This document shows, in pieces, positions 33,069-42,729 of a stretch of 64,000 nt of DNA. Origin of the DNA: Micromonospora violae. Its GTDB lineage: Bacteria; Actinomycetota; Actinomycetes; Mycobacteriales; Micromonosporaceae. The notes below the pieces were generated by a model, which did no database searches, had not been told where the DNA came from, and saw nothing but the letters and a program-made list of their open reading frames with translations. Position 1 is the stretch's first letter. Each line of letters opens with the position of its first letter. Location of the stretch: positions 4,650,001-4,714,000 of the forward strand of contig NZ_SHKK01000001.1 in NCBI RefSeq assembly GCF_004217135.1. Direction: 5' to 3'. The translations under genes were made by a program, and so were the position numbers.

Positions 33069-34382
33069 TCAGACGGTACGCGGGCGACGCGGGCGGCGGG
33101 ACCGGCCCGACGCGCGGTGCGCCGACCGGGCGCCACCCTCGGTGGACGCGCCCCCGGTCGCACGACCCCGGGAAGCGGGCGCCGGCGGAGCGACGATGGT
33201 CACCGGCACACCGGACGGCTCGCGGGCACCGGTCACCCGGGCCAACGCCCCGTCACCCGGACGCACCTGGACCGACTCGGGCCGGATGCCGGCGGTGGCC
33301 ATCAACCGGGACACGTCCCGGCGCTGCTCCGGCAGGACCAGGGTGACCACCGAACCGGACTCACCGGCCCGGGCGGTACGGCCGCCCCGGTGCAGGTAGT
33401 CCTTCGCCTCGGTCGGCGGGTCCACGTTGACCACCATGTCCAGGCCATCCACGTGGATGCCACGGGCCGCCACATCGGTGGCGACCAGGGCGGTCACCTG
33501 ACCGTTGCGGAACTGCTCCAGGATCCGGGTGCGCTGCGGCTGGGACTTGCCGCCGTGCAGCGCGGCCGCGCGTACGCCCTTGGAGAGCAGCTGACGGGCC
33601 AGCCGGTCGGCGCGGTGCTTGGTGCCCATGAACAGGATGGTGCGGCCCTCACGGGCGGCGATCCGGGTCAGCGCGTCGGGCTTGTCCGCGGCGTCGACGT
33701 GCAGCACGTGGTGGGTCATCGCGGTGACCGTCGCGGTGCCCGGGTCCACCGAGTGGGTGACCGGGTTGCTCAGGAAGCGGCGGACCAGCCGGTCCACGCC
33801 GCCGTCCAGGGTCGCCGAGAAGAGCATCCGCTGCCCCTGCGGCGCGACCTGCTCCAGCAGCTTGGTGACCTGCGGAAGGAAACCCATGTCGGCCATCTGG
33901 TCGGCCTCGTCGAGCACGGTGATCTCGACCTGGTCGAGCCGGGCATCGCCACGGTTGATCAGGTCGTGCAGCCGGCCGGGGGTGGCCACGACCACCTCGG
34001 CGCCGGCGCGCAGGGCGTCCGCCTGCCGCTGCAACGACAACCCGCCGACGACGGTGGCGCAGCGCAGCCCGACGGCGCGGGCGTACGGGGCCAGTGCGGT
34101 GGTGACCTGCTGAGCCAGCTCGCGGGTCGGCACCAGCACCAGGGCCAGCGGGCGACCCGGCCGCGCCTTACGGCCGGCGGTGCGGGACAGCAGCGGAAGC
34201 CCGAAGGCGAGGGTCTTGCCAGAGCCGGTACGACCCCGGCCCAACACGTCCCGGCCGGCGAGCGAGTCGGGCAGCGTCGCCGACTGGATCGGGAACGGCT
34301 CGGTGATGCCCTGCGCGGTCAGCGCGGTGAGCAGCGCCGGCGCCAGACCGGTATGAGCGAACGAAGGAATAACTGTGGTCAT
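33069..34382 (-). CDS. DEAD-box RNA helicase, RhlE-like
   Basis: 437 residues from ATG 34382. Motifs in order: Q motif with SFAHTGLAPALLTAL and PFPIQSATLP, Walker A GRTGSGKT, Ia PTRELAQQV, GG in VVGGLSLQRQ, Ib TPGRL, DEAD in VLDEADQM, SAT in LFSATL, motif IV ILFMGTKHRADRL, motif V ATDVAARGIHVDG and VI HRGGRTARAG. The C-terminus is basic and disordered (RGRATGG to SRRPRRPRTV), as in RhlE-type helicases that bind structured RNA. It is downstream of the cold-shock gene on the same strand, suggesting a role in unfolding RNA in the cold. Confidence 0.93.
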   Translation of the reverse strand: MTTVIPSFAHTGLAPALLTALTAQGITEPFPIQSATLPDSLAGRDVLGRGRTGSGKTLAFGLPLLSRTAGRKARPGRPLALVLVPTRELAQQVTTALAPYARAVGLRCATVVGGLSLQRQADALRAGAEVVVATPGRLHDLINRGDARLDQVEITVLDEADQMADMGFLPQVTKLLEQVAPQGQRMLFSATLDGGVDRLVRRFLSNPVTHSVDPGTATVTAMTHHVLHVDAADKPDALTRIAAREGRTILFMGTKHRADRLARQLLSKGVRAAALHGGKSQPQRTRILEQFRNGQVTALVATDVAARGIHVDGLDMVVNVDPPTEAKDYLHRGGRTARAGESGSVVTLVLPEQRRDVSRLMATAGIRPESVQVRPGDGALARVTGAREPSGVPVTIVAPPAPASRGRATGGASTEGGARSAHRASGRSRRPRRPRTV

Positions 34383-34603
34383 GCGAAAGCCTTCCTCGAC
34401 GCGGCACGTGTCGAGGGAGGGCGCCGACGTCGGCGCTGTCACCAGCGGATGAGGCCGCCAGGACTCACAAGCACGAACCGAAGGGAGTACAGGCCGGCCC
34501 GCCGCCGGGCCGCCGCCTACCTCAGCAGGCGGCAGCGGGGCGGGCCGGTCCCGTCACCGTCACACCCGGAGGGCGCGACAGGTAATGCTGACCGATCCGA
34601 AGA

Positions 34604-34807
34604 TCAGAGCGGGCGGATGTTCTCCGCCTGCGGGCCCTTCTGGCCCTGGGTAACCTCGAACTCGACCCGCTGGTTCTCGTCCAGGCTCCGGTAGCCGGAG
34701 GACTGGATCGCCGAGAAGTGAGCGAAAACGTCGGCGCCGCCGCCGTCCGGGGTGATGAAGCCGAAGCCCTTGTCAGCGTTGAACCACTTCACGGTGCCAA
34801 TTGCCAT
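34604..34807 (-). CDS. cspA: Cold-shock domain protein (CspA family)
   Basis: 67 residues from ATG 34807 with GGAGA seven bases upstream. RNP1 is KGFGFITPD and RNP2 is [29 protein letters not shown] is the classic start. The length equals a single OB-fold CspA. It binds single-stranded RNA or DNA as a chaperone. The leader upstream is about 200 bases with hairpins, common for genes whose mRNA is temperature-sensitive. The DEAD-box helicase gene follows on the same strand after a gap of about 220 bases. Confidence 0.93.
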   Translation of the reverse strand: MAIGTVKWFNADKGFGFITPDGGGADVFAHFSAIQSSGYRSLDENQRVEFEVTQGQKGPQAENIRPL

Positions 34808-34969
34808 GTGTTTCGTCTCCTTGACGGAACGTCGGACACGCACGTGTTGCGTGCCCGAAGAGGAGCGCTCCGCGCGGGGATGCGCGAATCGCCTGTCGCT
34901 TCTGGTCGCCCCGCCCGGAGAACTCCGGACACAACAAAGAGCGCCTGGGGCCACAATCCCGCCAGGCGC
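34808..34969 (-). promoter_or_regulatory. Structured upstream region of cspA
   Basis: The stretch before cspA is gene-free and holds at least two inverted repeats: CACGCA/TGCGTG around 34839-34857, and GCGCCTGG (34941-34948) with CCAGGCGC (34962-34969). Long structured leaders often control cspA genes; this is inference from layout. The promoter itself was not pinned down. Confidence 0.35.
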
Positions 34970-35033
34970 ACACAGAGTCTCTGGTAACCAAAACTGCAAC
35001 CCGGTCAACCTACCACGGTTTTCCCCGCAGTGG

Positions 35034-38000
35034 TCAATGATGGGCAGAATCCTCGGGCAACTGGGTGATCATGGCGGTGAGCCCGGTCACATCCAGCAGG
35101 TCGGCCGGGCGGACGGTCACCCCGTGGCGGACGTAGTGGAACGCCGCGCCCACCCGGTCGACCGGCACGCCGGCCAGCTCCGCCCAGGCCAGCCGGTACA
35201 CGGCCAGCTGCACGGCGGCCACCTCGGCCGCCGGCCCGGTCGGCTGCGCGCCGGTCTTCCAGTCGACCACGTCGAACCGACCACCCGGCCGGGCGAAGAC
35301 CGCGTCCATCCGACCCCGCACCACCACTGAAGCGATCACCGTGGCGAACGGCACCTCCACCTCCACCGGCGACCGGTCGGCCCACTCGCTGGCCAGGAAC
35401 CGCTCCTGAAGCTCGACCAGAGCCTCGTCCGGTGCCGCATCGGCGTCGGCCGCGCCCGGCAGCTCGTCCAGGTCCAGCAGCCGGTCGGCACCGAAGCGCT
35501 GCTCCAGCCAGGCGTGGAAGGCGGTGCCGCGACGGGCGTACGGGTTGGGTTCCGCCGGCACCGGGCGACGCAGCGTACGGGCCAGCGCCGCCGGATCTCG
35601 CCGCAGCGCGACCAACTGGGTGACGCTCAACTGCCCGGGCAGAGCCACCTCGACCGCACCGGAGAGCCGAGTCAGCTCGGCGCGCTCGGCCAACAGCAGG
35701 TCCGCCTCGCGTTGCCAGCGCGCCACCTCCGGATCCACCTCCGGCTCGACCGGCCCGACCGTCGAACCGACCGGCGGCACCGGCCCGACCGGCCCCGGGA
35801 GCGCCGACGCCGGCCCGTCGGCCATCAGGCGACGTACCAGCGCGGCCGCCTCGGCCAACGCCGGCCGGCGACCGCCCAGCGGGTCCGCCGGCCACTCCGC
35901 GCGGAGCACCACCTCGGCCGTCGGGTTCGTCGCGTCCGGCGTCGGCTCCGGTGCCCACGCGTCGATCAGGTGCCCCGGCCCGCCGTCGAGGCAGGCGTCG
36001 TACACCTCCCGCAGGAAGACCGACGGACCTCGCGGCCGCTTCGTGCCCTCCCCCCACCAGTAACCGGAGCAGAGCAGCAGGCGGCGCGGCCGGGTCACCG
36101 CCACGTACGTCAGCCGGCGCTCCTCCCGCTCGTCGTGAGCCCGCCACGCGTCGGTGAAGTCGGTCACCGCCCGCGCCACGGCCCGCTGGTCCCCCGCCTC
36201 GTCGAGCGCCAACTCGGGCAGCCCGTCGGCGTCGCCACGCAGCGGGAACGGCAGCACACCCAGCCCGCCCAGCCAGTGGTCGGAGTTGCGGACCGGCCCC
36301 GGCCACAGCCCACGACTGAGCCCGGCCACCGCCACCACGTCCCACTCCAGGCCCTTGGCCGCGTGCGCGGTGACCACCTGCACCGCGCCCTCCACCACCT
36401 CGACCTCGCCCGGAGCCAGGCCACGCTCCTCGTCCTCCGCGGCGGCCAGGTAGGACAGGAAGCCGGACAGGGTCGCGCCGGGCGTCTCCCCGCTGAACCG
36501 GGCCGCCACGTCACCGAGCGCGTCCAGATGCCCCCGGGCCAGGCCCGCGTCGCCAGCGCCGTCCCGGCCGGCCCGCACCGCGACCTCCACGTCCAGGCCG
36601 ATGGTCCGCTCGATGTCCGCGATCAGGTCCGGCAACGCCTGGTCCAGTCGGTAACGCAGCAGCGCCAACTCCCGGCCGTACGCGCGCAGCCGCGCGAACC
36701 CCTCCGCCGAGTACGCCTGCGCCGGCCCGAGGTCGGCCAACGCCTCCACCAGGGTCGCCTCGTCCAGCAGATCCGGGCTGATCTCCGCAGCCTCGTCGGC
36801 CGCCACCTGTCGCCGGGCGTTCGCGATGCCCCGAGCCCGTCGGTGCAACGCCACCAGGTCACGCGGCCCGATCCGCCAACGGGCACCGGTGAGCAACCGC
36901 AGCAGCGCCGCACCGTCGGTCGGGTCGGCCAGCACCCGCAGCGTGCAGACCACGTCGCGCACCTCGGGAGTGTCCAGCAGGCCACCCAGCCCGACCACCT
37001 CGACCGGCAGGCCACGCTCCCGCAGCGCCGACTCGATCGCCGGGATCTGACTGCGGACCCGGACCAGCACGGCGGTCGTCGGGCGCTGCGCCACCGGGAT
37101 GTGCTCCGGGGCAGCGCCCGGCATCCCGGCCGCCCCGCGCCAGGCGGCGAGCACGCTGTCGGCGATCCAGTCGGCCTCGTCGGCGTACGTGGGCAGCAGG
37201 GCGCAGTGCACCGTGCCGCCGGCCGCGCCACTCGGGCTGCGGTGCGGGATCGGATCCCGGACGGTCAGCGCGGAACGCAGCTCCGGCACCCGGGCACCCG
37301 CCGCCCGCAGCGGCGTGGAGAGCGCGTTCGCCACCCGGAGGATCTCCGGACGGTTGCGCCAACTCGTGGTCAGCCCCAGCGCCCGTGCTGGCTCACCATC
37401 GGCGCGGGCGAACTCGGAGGGGAACCGGTCCAGCGTGCCCGCGCTGGCCCCCCGCCAGCCGTAGATGGACTGGCACGGGTCGCCCACCGCGGTCACCGGA
37501 TGCCCACCACCGAACAGCGCGTTCAGCAACACCACCTGGGCATGGCTGGTGTCCTGGTACTCGTCGAGCAGCACCACCCGGAAGCGGTCCCGCTCGATCA
37601 CGCCGACCGCGGGGTGATCCCGGGCCACCCGGGCCGCCCGGGCGAGCTGGTCGGCGAAGTCCATCGCCTCGAAATCCTCCTTGCGCCGCGCGTACGCCCG
37701 CACCAGCGGCAGCAGACGCAACCGGGTCTGCTGGAGGGTGAGCGCCTTCCGCACGTCGGCGTAGACCCGACCCGGCCGGGACTGCACCTCGGCGAAGAAC
37801 CGACCGGTCCACGCCGCCAACTCGTCCGGCGCGACCAGATGCTCGTCCAACTCCCCGGCGAGCGCCAGCACCGCGTCGGTGATGGTGCTCGGCATCCGGT
37901 CCACCTCGGACATGTCACCGTCGTAGTTGCGCACCAGCAGGTCGACCAACTGCCAGCGGGACGCCTCGGTGAGCAGCCGGGTGGACGGCTCGTAGCCGGC

Positions 38001-38444
38001 CCGCAGCCCGTGCTCGGTGACGATCCGCCCGGCGTACGAGTGGTAGGTGGAGACGGTGGGCTCACCCGCGAGCGGATCGTCCAACGGGTCCCGCCCCTGC
38101 CGGCCGACGCGGCGGATCAGCTGGTCCAGCCGGGTCCGTACCCGATGGGCCAGCTCGCCGGCCGCCTTCCGGGTGAAGGTCAGGCCGAGGATCTGCTCCG
38201 GCCGCACGTACGAGTTGGCCACCAACCAGACCACCCGCGCGGCCATCGTCTCGGTCTTTCCCGACCCGGCGCCCGCGACCACCAGCAGCGGCTCCACCGG
38301 GGCGGCGATGATCGCCGCCTGCTCCCGGGTCGGTGCCGGCAACCGCAGCAGCTTGGCCAGCTCCACCGGGGTGTACCGGGGGCCGGAGTCCGCGCGCCGG
38401 GGCGTCGGCGCGGGACCCGAACCGAACAGGGTGGGCTGGCTCAC
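35034..38444 (-). CDS. adnB: AdnB-like ATP-dependent helicase-nuclease subunit
   Basis: 1136 residues. UvrD-type motor: Walker A GAGSGKT at 58-64, [63 protein letters not shown] and [17 protein letters not shown]. The C-terminal RecB-type nuclease shows [20 protein letters not shown] followed by QLAVYRLAW, giving the Asp and Lys of the active site. Motor plus nuclease in one chain and the partner gene 27 bases upstream match AdnAB, the mycobacterial end-resection machine. The start is GTG 38444 without a strong ribosome site, suggesting coupling to adnA. Confidence 0.9.
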   Translation of the reverse strand: MSQPTLFGSGPAPTPRRADSGPRYTPVELAKLLRLPAPTREQAAIIAAPVEPLLVVAGAGSGKTETMAARVVWLVANSYVRPEQILGLTFTRKAAGELAHRVRTRLDQLIRRVGRQGRDPLDDPLAGEPTVSTYHSYAGRIVTEHGLRAGYEPSTRLLTEASRWQLVDLLVRNYDGDMSEVDRMPSTITDAVLALAGELDEHLVAPDELAAWTGRFFAEVQSRPGRVYADVRKALTLQQTRLRLLPLVRAYARRKEDFEAMDFADQLARAARVARDHPAVGVIERDRFRVVLLDEYQDTSHAQVVLLNALFGGGHPVTAVGDPCQSIYGWRGASAGTLDRFPSEFARADGEPARALGLTTSWRNRPEILRVANALSTPLRAAGARVPELRSALTVRDPIPHRSPSGAAGGTVHCALLPTYADEADWIADSVLAAWRGAAGMPGAAPEHIPVAQRPTTAVLVRVRSQIPAIESALRERGLPVEVVGLGGLLDTPEVRDVVCTLRVLADPTDGAALLRLLTGARWRIGPRDLVALHRRARGIANARRQVAADEAAEISPDLLDEATLVEALADLGPAQAYSAEGFARLRAYGRELALLRYRLDQALPDLIADIERTIGLDVEVAVRAGRDGAGDAGLARGHLDALGDVAARFSGETPGATLSGFLSYLAAAEDEERGLAPGEVEVVEGAVQVVTAHAAKGLEWDVVAVAGLSRGLWPGPVRNSDHWLGGLGVLPFPLRGDADGLPELALDEAGDQRAVARAVTDFTDAWRAHDEREERRLTYVAVTRPRRLLLCSGYWWGEGTKRPRGPSVFLREVYDACLDGGPGHLIDAWAPEPTPDATNPTAEVVLRAEWPADPLGGRRPALAEAAALVRRLMADGPASALPGPVGPVPPVGSTVGPVEPEVDPEVARWQREADLLLAERAELTRLSGAVEVALPGQLSVTQLVALRRDPAALARTLRRPVPAEPNPYARRGTAFHAWLEQRFGADRLLDLDELPGAADADAAPDEALVELQERFLASEWADRSPVEVEVPFATVIASVVVRGRMDAVFARPGGRFDVVDWKTGAQPTGPAAEVAAVQLAVYRLAWAELAGVPVDRVGAAFHYVRHGVTVRPADLLDVTGLTAMITQLPEDSAHH

Positions 38445-38471
38445 GGTGTCGTCACAGGCTGCAACACCGGC

Positions 38472-41400
38472 TCACTCCTCGCCCTCACGGGTGCGTCGGA
38501 CGGTGGGCGGCTCGACGACCTGGCGCCCCTGCCCGGAGACCGGGCAGCTGGTGCGCACCGGACAGACCCGGCACTTCGAGTTGGCCACCGCGGCGAACGT
38601 GGCGGCTGCCATCGTATCGGCGGTCCGTCGGACCAGCGCGGTCGCCCAGCCGGCCGCCGGCCCCTCGCTGGCCGCCGGCTGATTCTGCTCCCTGGCGTCC
38701 TTGGCGGACGTCCCGAGCTGCACCAGCGCGGCACCCCCGGACTCGTCACCGAACTCGGCGAACGCCCCCGCCTCCACCGCCGCCTGGTAGGCGCCGAGCT
38801 GGGGGTGCTCGGCCAGGTCGGTGCCGGTGACAGCGGTGGACTTGCCGGTCTTCAGGTCGATCACCACGAGTCGCCCGGCCTCGTCGACCTCCAACCGGTC
38901 GACCCGACCGGTCAGGTCTACGGGTCGGTTCGGGTCGTCCAGGCGGACGGCGAACTCGTGCTCGATGGCGAGCAACCGACGCGGATTGGTGGCCAGCCAG
39001 CGCAGCAACTTGTCGACCATCGCCTCGGCGCGTGCCCGCTCCGGCCCTGCCATCCACCGGGCCGCCAACTCGATCGCGTCGAACCGGGCGGCCACGTAGT
39101 CGAGCAGCGCGCCCCGGTCCGCGCTGGCGTCCTCGGCGAGCATCGCGGCGGCGTGGACCAGGTTGCCCACCCCCTGCGCCGTGCTGGTCGGGCCGCTGCC
39201 GCCGTGGCGTTCCAGCAGCCAGCGCAGGCTGCACCGCAGCGCGCTCTCCATGGCGGACGGGGTGACCCGCACCGGTTCTCCGTCGTCGACGAGCGGTCGG
39301 TCGTCGGAGAGCACCCGCAACCCCCACCAGTCGTCGGGGTGCGCACCGGGCACCCCGGCGGCGGCGAGCCGGGCCAGTTCGGCCGCCGCCGCGCGCCGCC
39401 GGGCCGGCGCGGCGGCCGGGTCGGTGATGGCGGTACGCAGTTCGGCGACCAACGCCGGCAGGGTGAGCGCCCGGGGTGGCCGGGTCACCGGCAGCGCCCC
39501 GGGGCGGTCCGGCTCCTCGTCGTCGGACTCACCCGACGCAGCGCTCCCGGTGCCGCCGCCGGCGGACGGCTCGGTGCGTGGGCCGGGCGGCGGACCAGGC
39601 GCTGCCGGCGGGGTGCTCGACGGCGGCGTGCTCGGGCCCAACTCGTGCAGGAACCGGCTGGGCTGCTCCTCGTGATCGTCGCCGCCGACAGCGGCCGATG
39701 CCACGGCGCTGACCAGCAGCCGGTGTCGGGCCCGACTGATGGCGACGTGGAAGAGTCGCCGCTCCTCGTCCAGCAACGCCGAGGTCTGACCCACCACGTT
39801 CGCCGCGGTCGCGCCGTCGACCGACCGGCCGGCCAGCACGTCGACCAGCCGCTCGGAGCCGAGCAGGCTGCCGCGCAGCCGCAGGTCCGGCCAGATGCCC
39901 TCCTGTACGCCGGCCACCGCGACCAGGTCCCATTCCAGGCCCTTCGCCGCATGTGCGGTGAGCAGGCGTACCGCCGCACCCCGGTCGGCGGTCGGCGCGA
40001 TGGTGTCGGCCGGCAGATCCTGGGCGAGCACGTGGTCGAGGAAGACCTCGGTGCGGGCGCCGGGCAGCCGGTCGGTGAACCGGGCCGCCGCGTCGAAGAG
40101 GACGAGCACGGCGTCCAGGTCGCGGTCGGCCGCCTCGGCCCGCCGACGCCGGGCCAGGTCACCCTCGCCGGCCTCCGGACGCCCCTGGTTGATCGCGCCG
40201 GCCCACCGCTCGGCGAGACCACTGGCGTGCCAGACGGCCCAGAGCACGTCCTCGGCGGTCGAACCCGGGCGGGCTGCGGCTTCCCGTGCGATGGCCAGCA
40301 GCCCGGCCACCGCCTGCGCCGGCTCCGCCCAGCGCCGCTCGATGCCAGCCAGCTCCTCCGGGTCGCGCAGCGCCTCGACGATCAGCTCCCCGGAGGGGCG
40401 CCGGTCACCGGCGGCCAACGCAAGCGCACGCAGGCCCTGCCGCAGCCGCCGCTCGGCCAGCGGGTCGGCCCCGCCCAGCGGCGAGTGCAGCAGCGCGACG
40501 GCCGCCTCCTCGTCGAGTCGTTCCGGCTCCAGCGCGCAGCGCAGCAGGAGCAGCAGCGGCGCGACCGCCGGTTGCAGGTGCAGAGGCAGGTCCTCCCCGT
40601 GCACCACGGTGGGTACGCCGGCAGCGTGCAGCGCCCTGCGCAGGGTGGGCAGCTGCAACGCGGTGGACCGCACCAGCACCGCCATGCGGGACCAGGGCAC
40701 GCCGTCGAGCAGGTGGGCGGAGCGCAGCGCGTGGGCCAGCCAGGCAGCCTCGCTGGTCGCCGAGCGGAACGTGTGCACCTCGACCACGCCGGGCGGCGCG
40801 TCCGGCAGTGGGTGCAGCCGACGGTGCGCGGCCGGGCCCCGCAGCCGGCGACCCAGCCGGGCGATCGCCGCGAGCAGACCCGGCCCGGCCCGGTACGACG
40901 TGTTCAACAGCACCTGCGCGGCCGGCGCTCCGGACGCCGTCCGGAAGCGGTGCGGGAACGTGGTCACCCCGGCCGGGTCGGCGCCCCGGAAGGCGTACGT
41001 GGAGGAGTCCGGGTCGGCGAACGCGACCAGCGACTTGCCCCCGCCCGCGATGACCGAGAGCAACTCCAGCTGGGCGGGGTCGGTGTCGGCCAGCTCGTCG
41101 AGGTAGACGTGGGCGAGCCGGCGGCGCTCGGCGGCCAGCAGCTCCTCGTCGTCTCTCAGCAGCCCGGTGGCCGCCCGGACCAGCTCCGCCGGGTCGTACG
41201 CGATGGAGCCCCGGTTGCTGACGTCGCGCAGCGCGAGCACGGCGACGTACTCCCGGAGGAAGCGGGCGGCGGCCGGCCAGTCGGCGCGGCCGAGCTTCTC
41301 GCCCAGCCGGGCCAGGTCAACCGGGCCCACGCCGCGTTCGGCGGCGCGCATGAGCAGGTCACGCAGCTGACCGGCGAAAGCCCGGGTCCGCAGGGCGGGG

Positions 41401-42005
41401 CGCAGGTCGGTCGGCCAGCCGACCGGGTCGTCCTCGGGCTCCTCGCCCACCACATCCAGCAGCTCACGGATGATCAGATCCTGCTCGGGACCGGTGAGCA
41501 GCCGGGGCGACGGTTCGCCCCGCTCGGCGGCGGCACGGCGGAGCAGCCCGAAGGCGTACGCCGGGAAGGTGCGCACCAACGGCTCACGCAGCACCCGGTG
41601 GCCGTCCTGCGCGATCCGGGCCTCGATGCGCTGCCGTAGCGCGGTGGCGCCGCGGCGGCCGAAGGTCAGCACGAGGATCCGTTCGGGGTCGACCCCCTCG
41701 GCCACCCGGGCGGCGACCGCCTCGACCAACGTGCTGGTCTTGCCGGTGCCCGGACCGCCGAGCACGAGCATCGGCCCGTCGGTGTGGCCGACCACCTCGG
41801 CCTGCACCGGGTCGGCCCGCCAAGCGGGCGATGCGGTCGCCCCGTGGGCCCGCTCGGCCGAGCCACTGCCGATGACGTCACCGGCCGCCGGGGCGCTGGG
41901 GGCGGAGGGCACGGTGCCACGGGCGACCAGGGTGCCGCCGCCCGGCACGCTCCCGTCTCCCCGCGCCGGCCCGTCGGGCCGCCGCACCAACCGGTACGCC
42001 TGCAT
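38472..42005 (-). CDS. adnA: AdnA-like ATP-dependent helicase-nuclease subunit
   Basis: 1177 residues. Motor motifs: Walker A GGPGTGKT at 83-90, ILVLTFGRRGATALRQRIEA, YLDELADTDPAQLELLSVIA where the usual DExx is replaced by [35 protein letters not shown] and RRLFHVAISRARHRL. The C-terminal nuclease has GRVDRLEVDEAGRLVVIDLK plus CSLRWLL and a cysteine trio in SKCRVCPVRTSCPVSG, which with the upstream cysteine could hold an iron-sulfur cluster as in AddB-type nucleases. It precedes adnB on the same strand. The altered motif II fits AdnA being the weaker motor. A repeat-rich structure lies just before its start. Confidence 0.9.
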   Translation of the reverse strand: MQAYRLVRRPDGPARGDGSVPGGGTLVARGTVPSAPSAPAAGDVIGSGSAERAHGATASPAWRADPVQAEVVGHTDGPMLVLGGPGTGKTSTLVEAVAARVAEGVDPERILVLTFGRRGATALRQRIEARIAQDGHRVLREPLVRTFPAYAFGLLRRAAAERGEPSPRLLTGPEQDLIIRELLDVVGEEPEDDPVGWPTDLRPALRTRAFAGQLRDLLMRAAERGVGPVDLARLGEKLGRADWPAAARFLREYVAVLALRDVSNRGSIAYDPAELVRAATGLLRDDEELLAAERRRLAHVYLDELADTDPAQLELLSVIAGGGKSLVAFADPDSSTYAFRGADPAGVTTFPHRFRTASGAPAAQVLLNTSYRAGPGLLAAIARLGRRLRGPAAHRRLHPLPDAPPGVVEVHTFRSATSEAAWLAHALRSAHLLDGVPWSRMAVLVRSTALQLPTLRRALHAAGVPTVVHGEDLPLHLQPAVAPLLLLLRCALEPERLDEEAAVALLHSPLGGADPLAERRLRQGLRALALAAGDRRPSGELIVEALRDPEELAGIERRWAEPAQAVAGLLAIAREAAARPGSTAEDVLWAVWHASGLAERWAGAINQGRPEAGEGDLARRRRAEAADRDLDAVLVLFDAAARFTDRLPGARTEVFLDHVLAQDLPADTIAPTADRGAAVRLLTAHAAKGLEWDLVAVAGVQEGIWPDLRLRGSLLGSERLVDVLAGRSVDGATAANVVGQTSALLDEERRLFHVAISRARHRLLVSAVASAAVGGDDHEEQPSRFLHELGPSTPPSSTPPAAPGPPPGPRTEPSAGGGTGSAASGESDDEEPDRPGALPVTRPPRALTLPALVAELRTAITDPAAAPARRRAAAAELARLAAAGVPGAHPDDWWGLRVLSDDRPLVDDGEPVRVTPSAMESALRCSLRWLLERHGGSGPTSTAQGVGNLVHAAAMLAEDASADRGALLDYVAARFDAIELAARWMAGPERARAEAMVDKLLRWLATNPRRLLAIEHEFAVRLDDPNRPVDLTGRVDRLEVDEAGRLVVIDLKTGKSTAVTGTDLAEHPQLGAYQAAVEAGAFAEFGDESGGAALVQLGTSAKDAREQNQPAASEGPAAGWATALVRRTADTMAAATFAAVANSKCRVCPVRTSCPVSGQGRQVVEPPTVRRTREGEE

Positions 42006-42036
42006 CAGCTCATCCCATCACGCCAATACGACACCA

Positions 42037-42184
42037 ACCCCCCACCCCCAACCCCCACCCCGCCCACTCCGTTGATCATGAGGTTAGCGGCGCGACACGC
42101 CGATGACCGCGCCGCTAACCTCATGATCAACACGAGGTGTGGGGGGTGGGGGTGGGGGTGGGGGTGGGGGGTGGGGGGTGGGGT
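42037..42184. repeat. C-tract / 24-bp palindrome / G-tract structure upstream of adnA
   Basis: A C-rich run (about 42037-42069) is followed by a perfect 24-bp inverted repeat, GTTGATCATGAGGTTAGCGG plus CGCG at 42071-42094, whose complement is 42108-42131, with a 13-nt loop. Then comes a G-rich run of seven tracts (6,5,5,5,6,6,4 G), each separated by a single T, at 42140-42183. The outer runs are also complementary, so the whole is a nested inverted repeat of about 150 bp. The G-tracts fit an intramolecular G-quadruplex. Confidence 0.85.
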
Positions 42185-42729
42185 CAGGTTAGGTGGGATT
42201 CCAGGACGTCCAGGGCCTCGGTGACGGTGGTGGTCACTGTCAGGAGGTCGCGGCCGGCGGGCTTCAGGAAGGTCTGGTCGGCCAGCGCGTCGAGCCAGTC
42301 CAGCAACGGGCGGTAGAACCCGTCGGTGTCGATCAGCACCATCGGCTTGGTGTGCAGGGCGAGGGTGGCGGTGGTCCAGACCTCGAACAACTCGTCCAGG
42401 GTGCCCAGCCCACCGGGCAGGGTGAGGAAGGCGTCCGACTTGTCGATCATCAACGTCTTGCGGCTGGCCATCGAGTCGGTCACCAGCAGCTCGTCCGAGG
42501 CCAGGTCGGCGACCTCCAGATCAACCAGCGACTGCGGGATCACGCCCACGGTGCGCCCGCCGACGGATCGGGCACCGTCCGCCACCGCGCCCATCATTCC
42601 AACGCACCCACCACCGCTGACCAGCGTGTGCCCGCGCCGGGCCAGCTCCGCGCCGGTCTCGGCGGCCAGGTCCAACCAGCGCTGATCGAGGGTACGAGAG
42701 GAGGCGCAGAAGACGCAGATCGCCGCCAT
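42184..42729 (-). CDS. LOG family protein (TIGR00730), second of a tandem pair
   Basis: 181 residues starting MAAICVFCASSRTLDQRWLD. The LOG signature PGGLGTLDELFEVWTTATL (the PGGxGTxxE motif) and SMASRKTLMIDKSDAFLTLP are present, with the nucleotide loop SGGGCVGMMGAVADGA. LOG enzymes hydrolyse cytokinin-type nucleoside 5'-monophosphates or act as nucleotide phosphoribohydrolases; older annotation calls them lysine decarboxylases without basis. Its ATG shares one base with the stop of the first LOG gene (TGATG), so translation is coupled. Confidence 0.88.
   Translation of the reverse strand: MAAICVFCASSRTLDQRWLDLAAETGAELARRGHTLVSGGGCVGMMGAVADGARSVGGRTVGVIPQSLVDLEVADLASDELLVTDSMASRKTLMIDKSDAFLTLPGGLGTLDELFEVWTTATLALHTKPMVLIDTDGFYRPLLDWLDALADQTFLKPAGRDLLTVTTTVTEALDVLESHLT

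Noticed and set aside
35514..41639. A 2041-codon open frame on the + strand opposite adnAB.
   Set aside because: High-GC shadow of two genes with full helicase and nuclease motifs on the minus strand. The + frame is arginine/proline/glutamine-rich with no domain.
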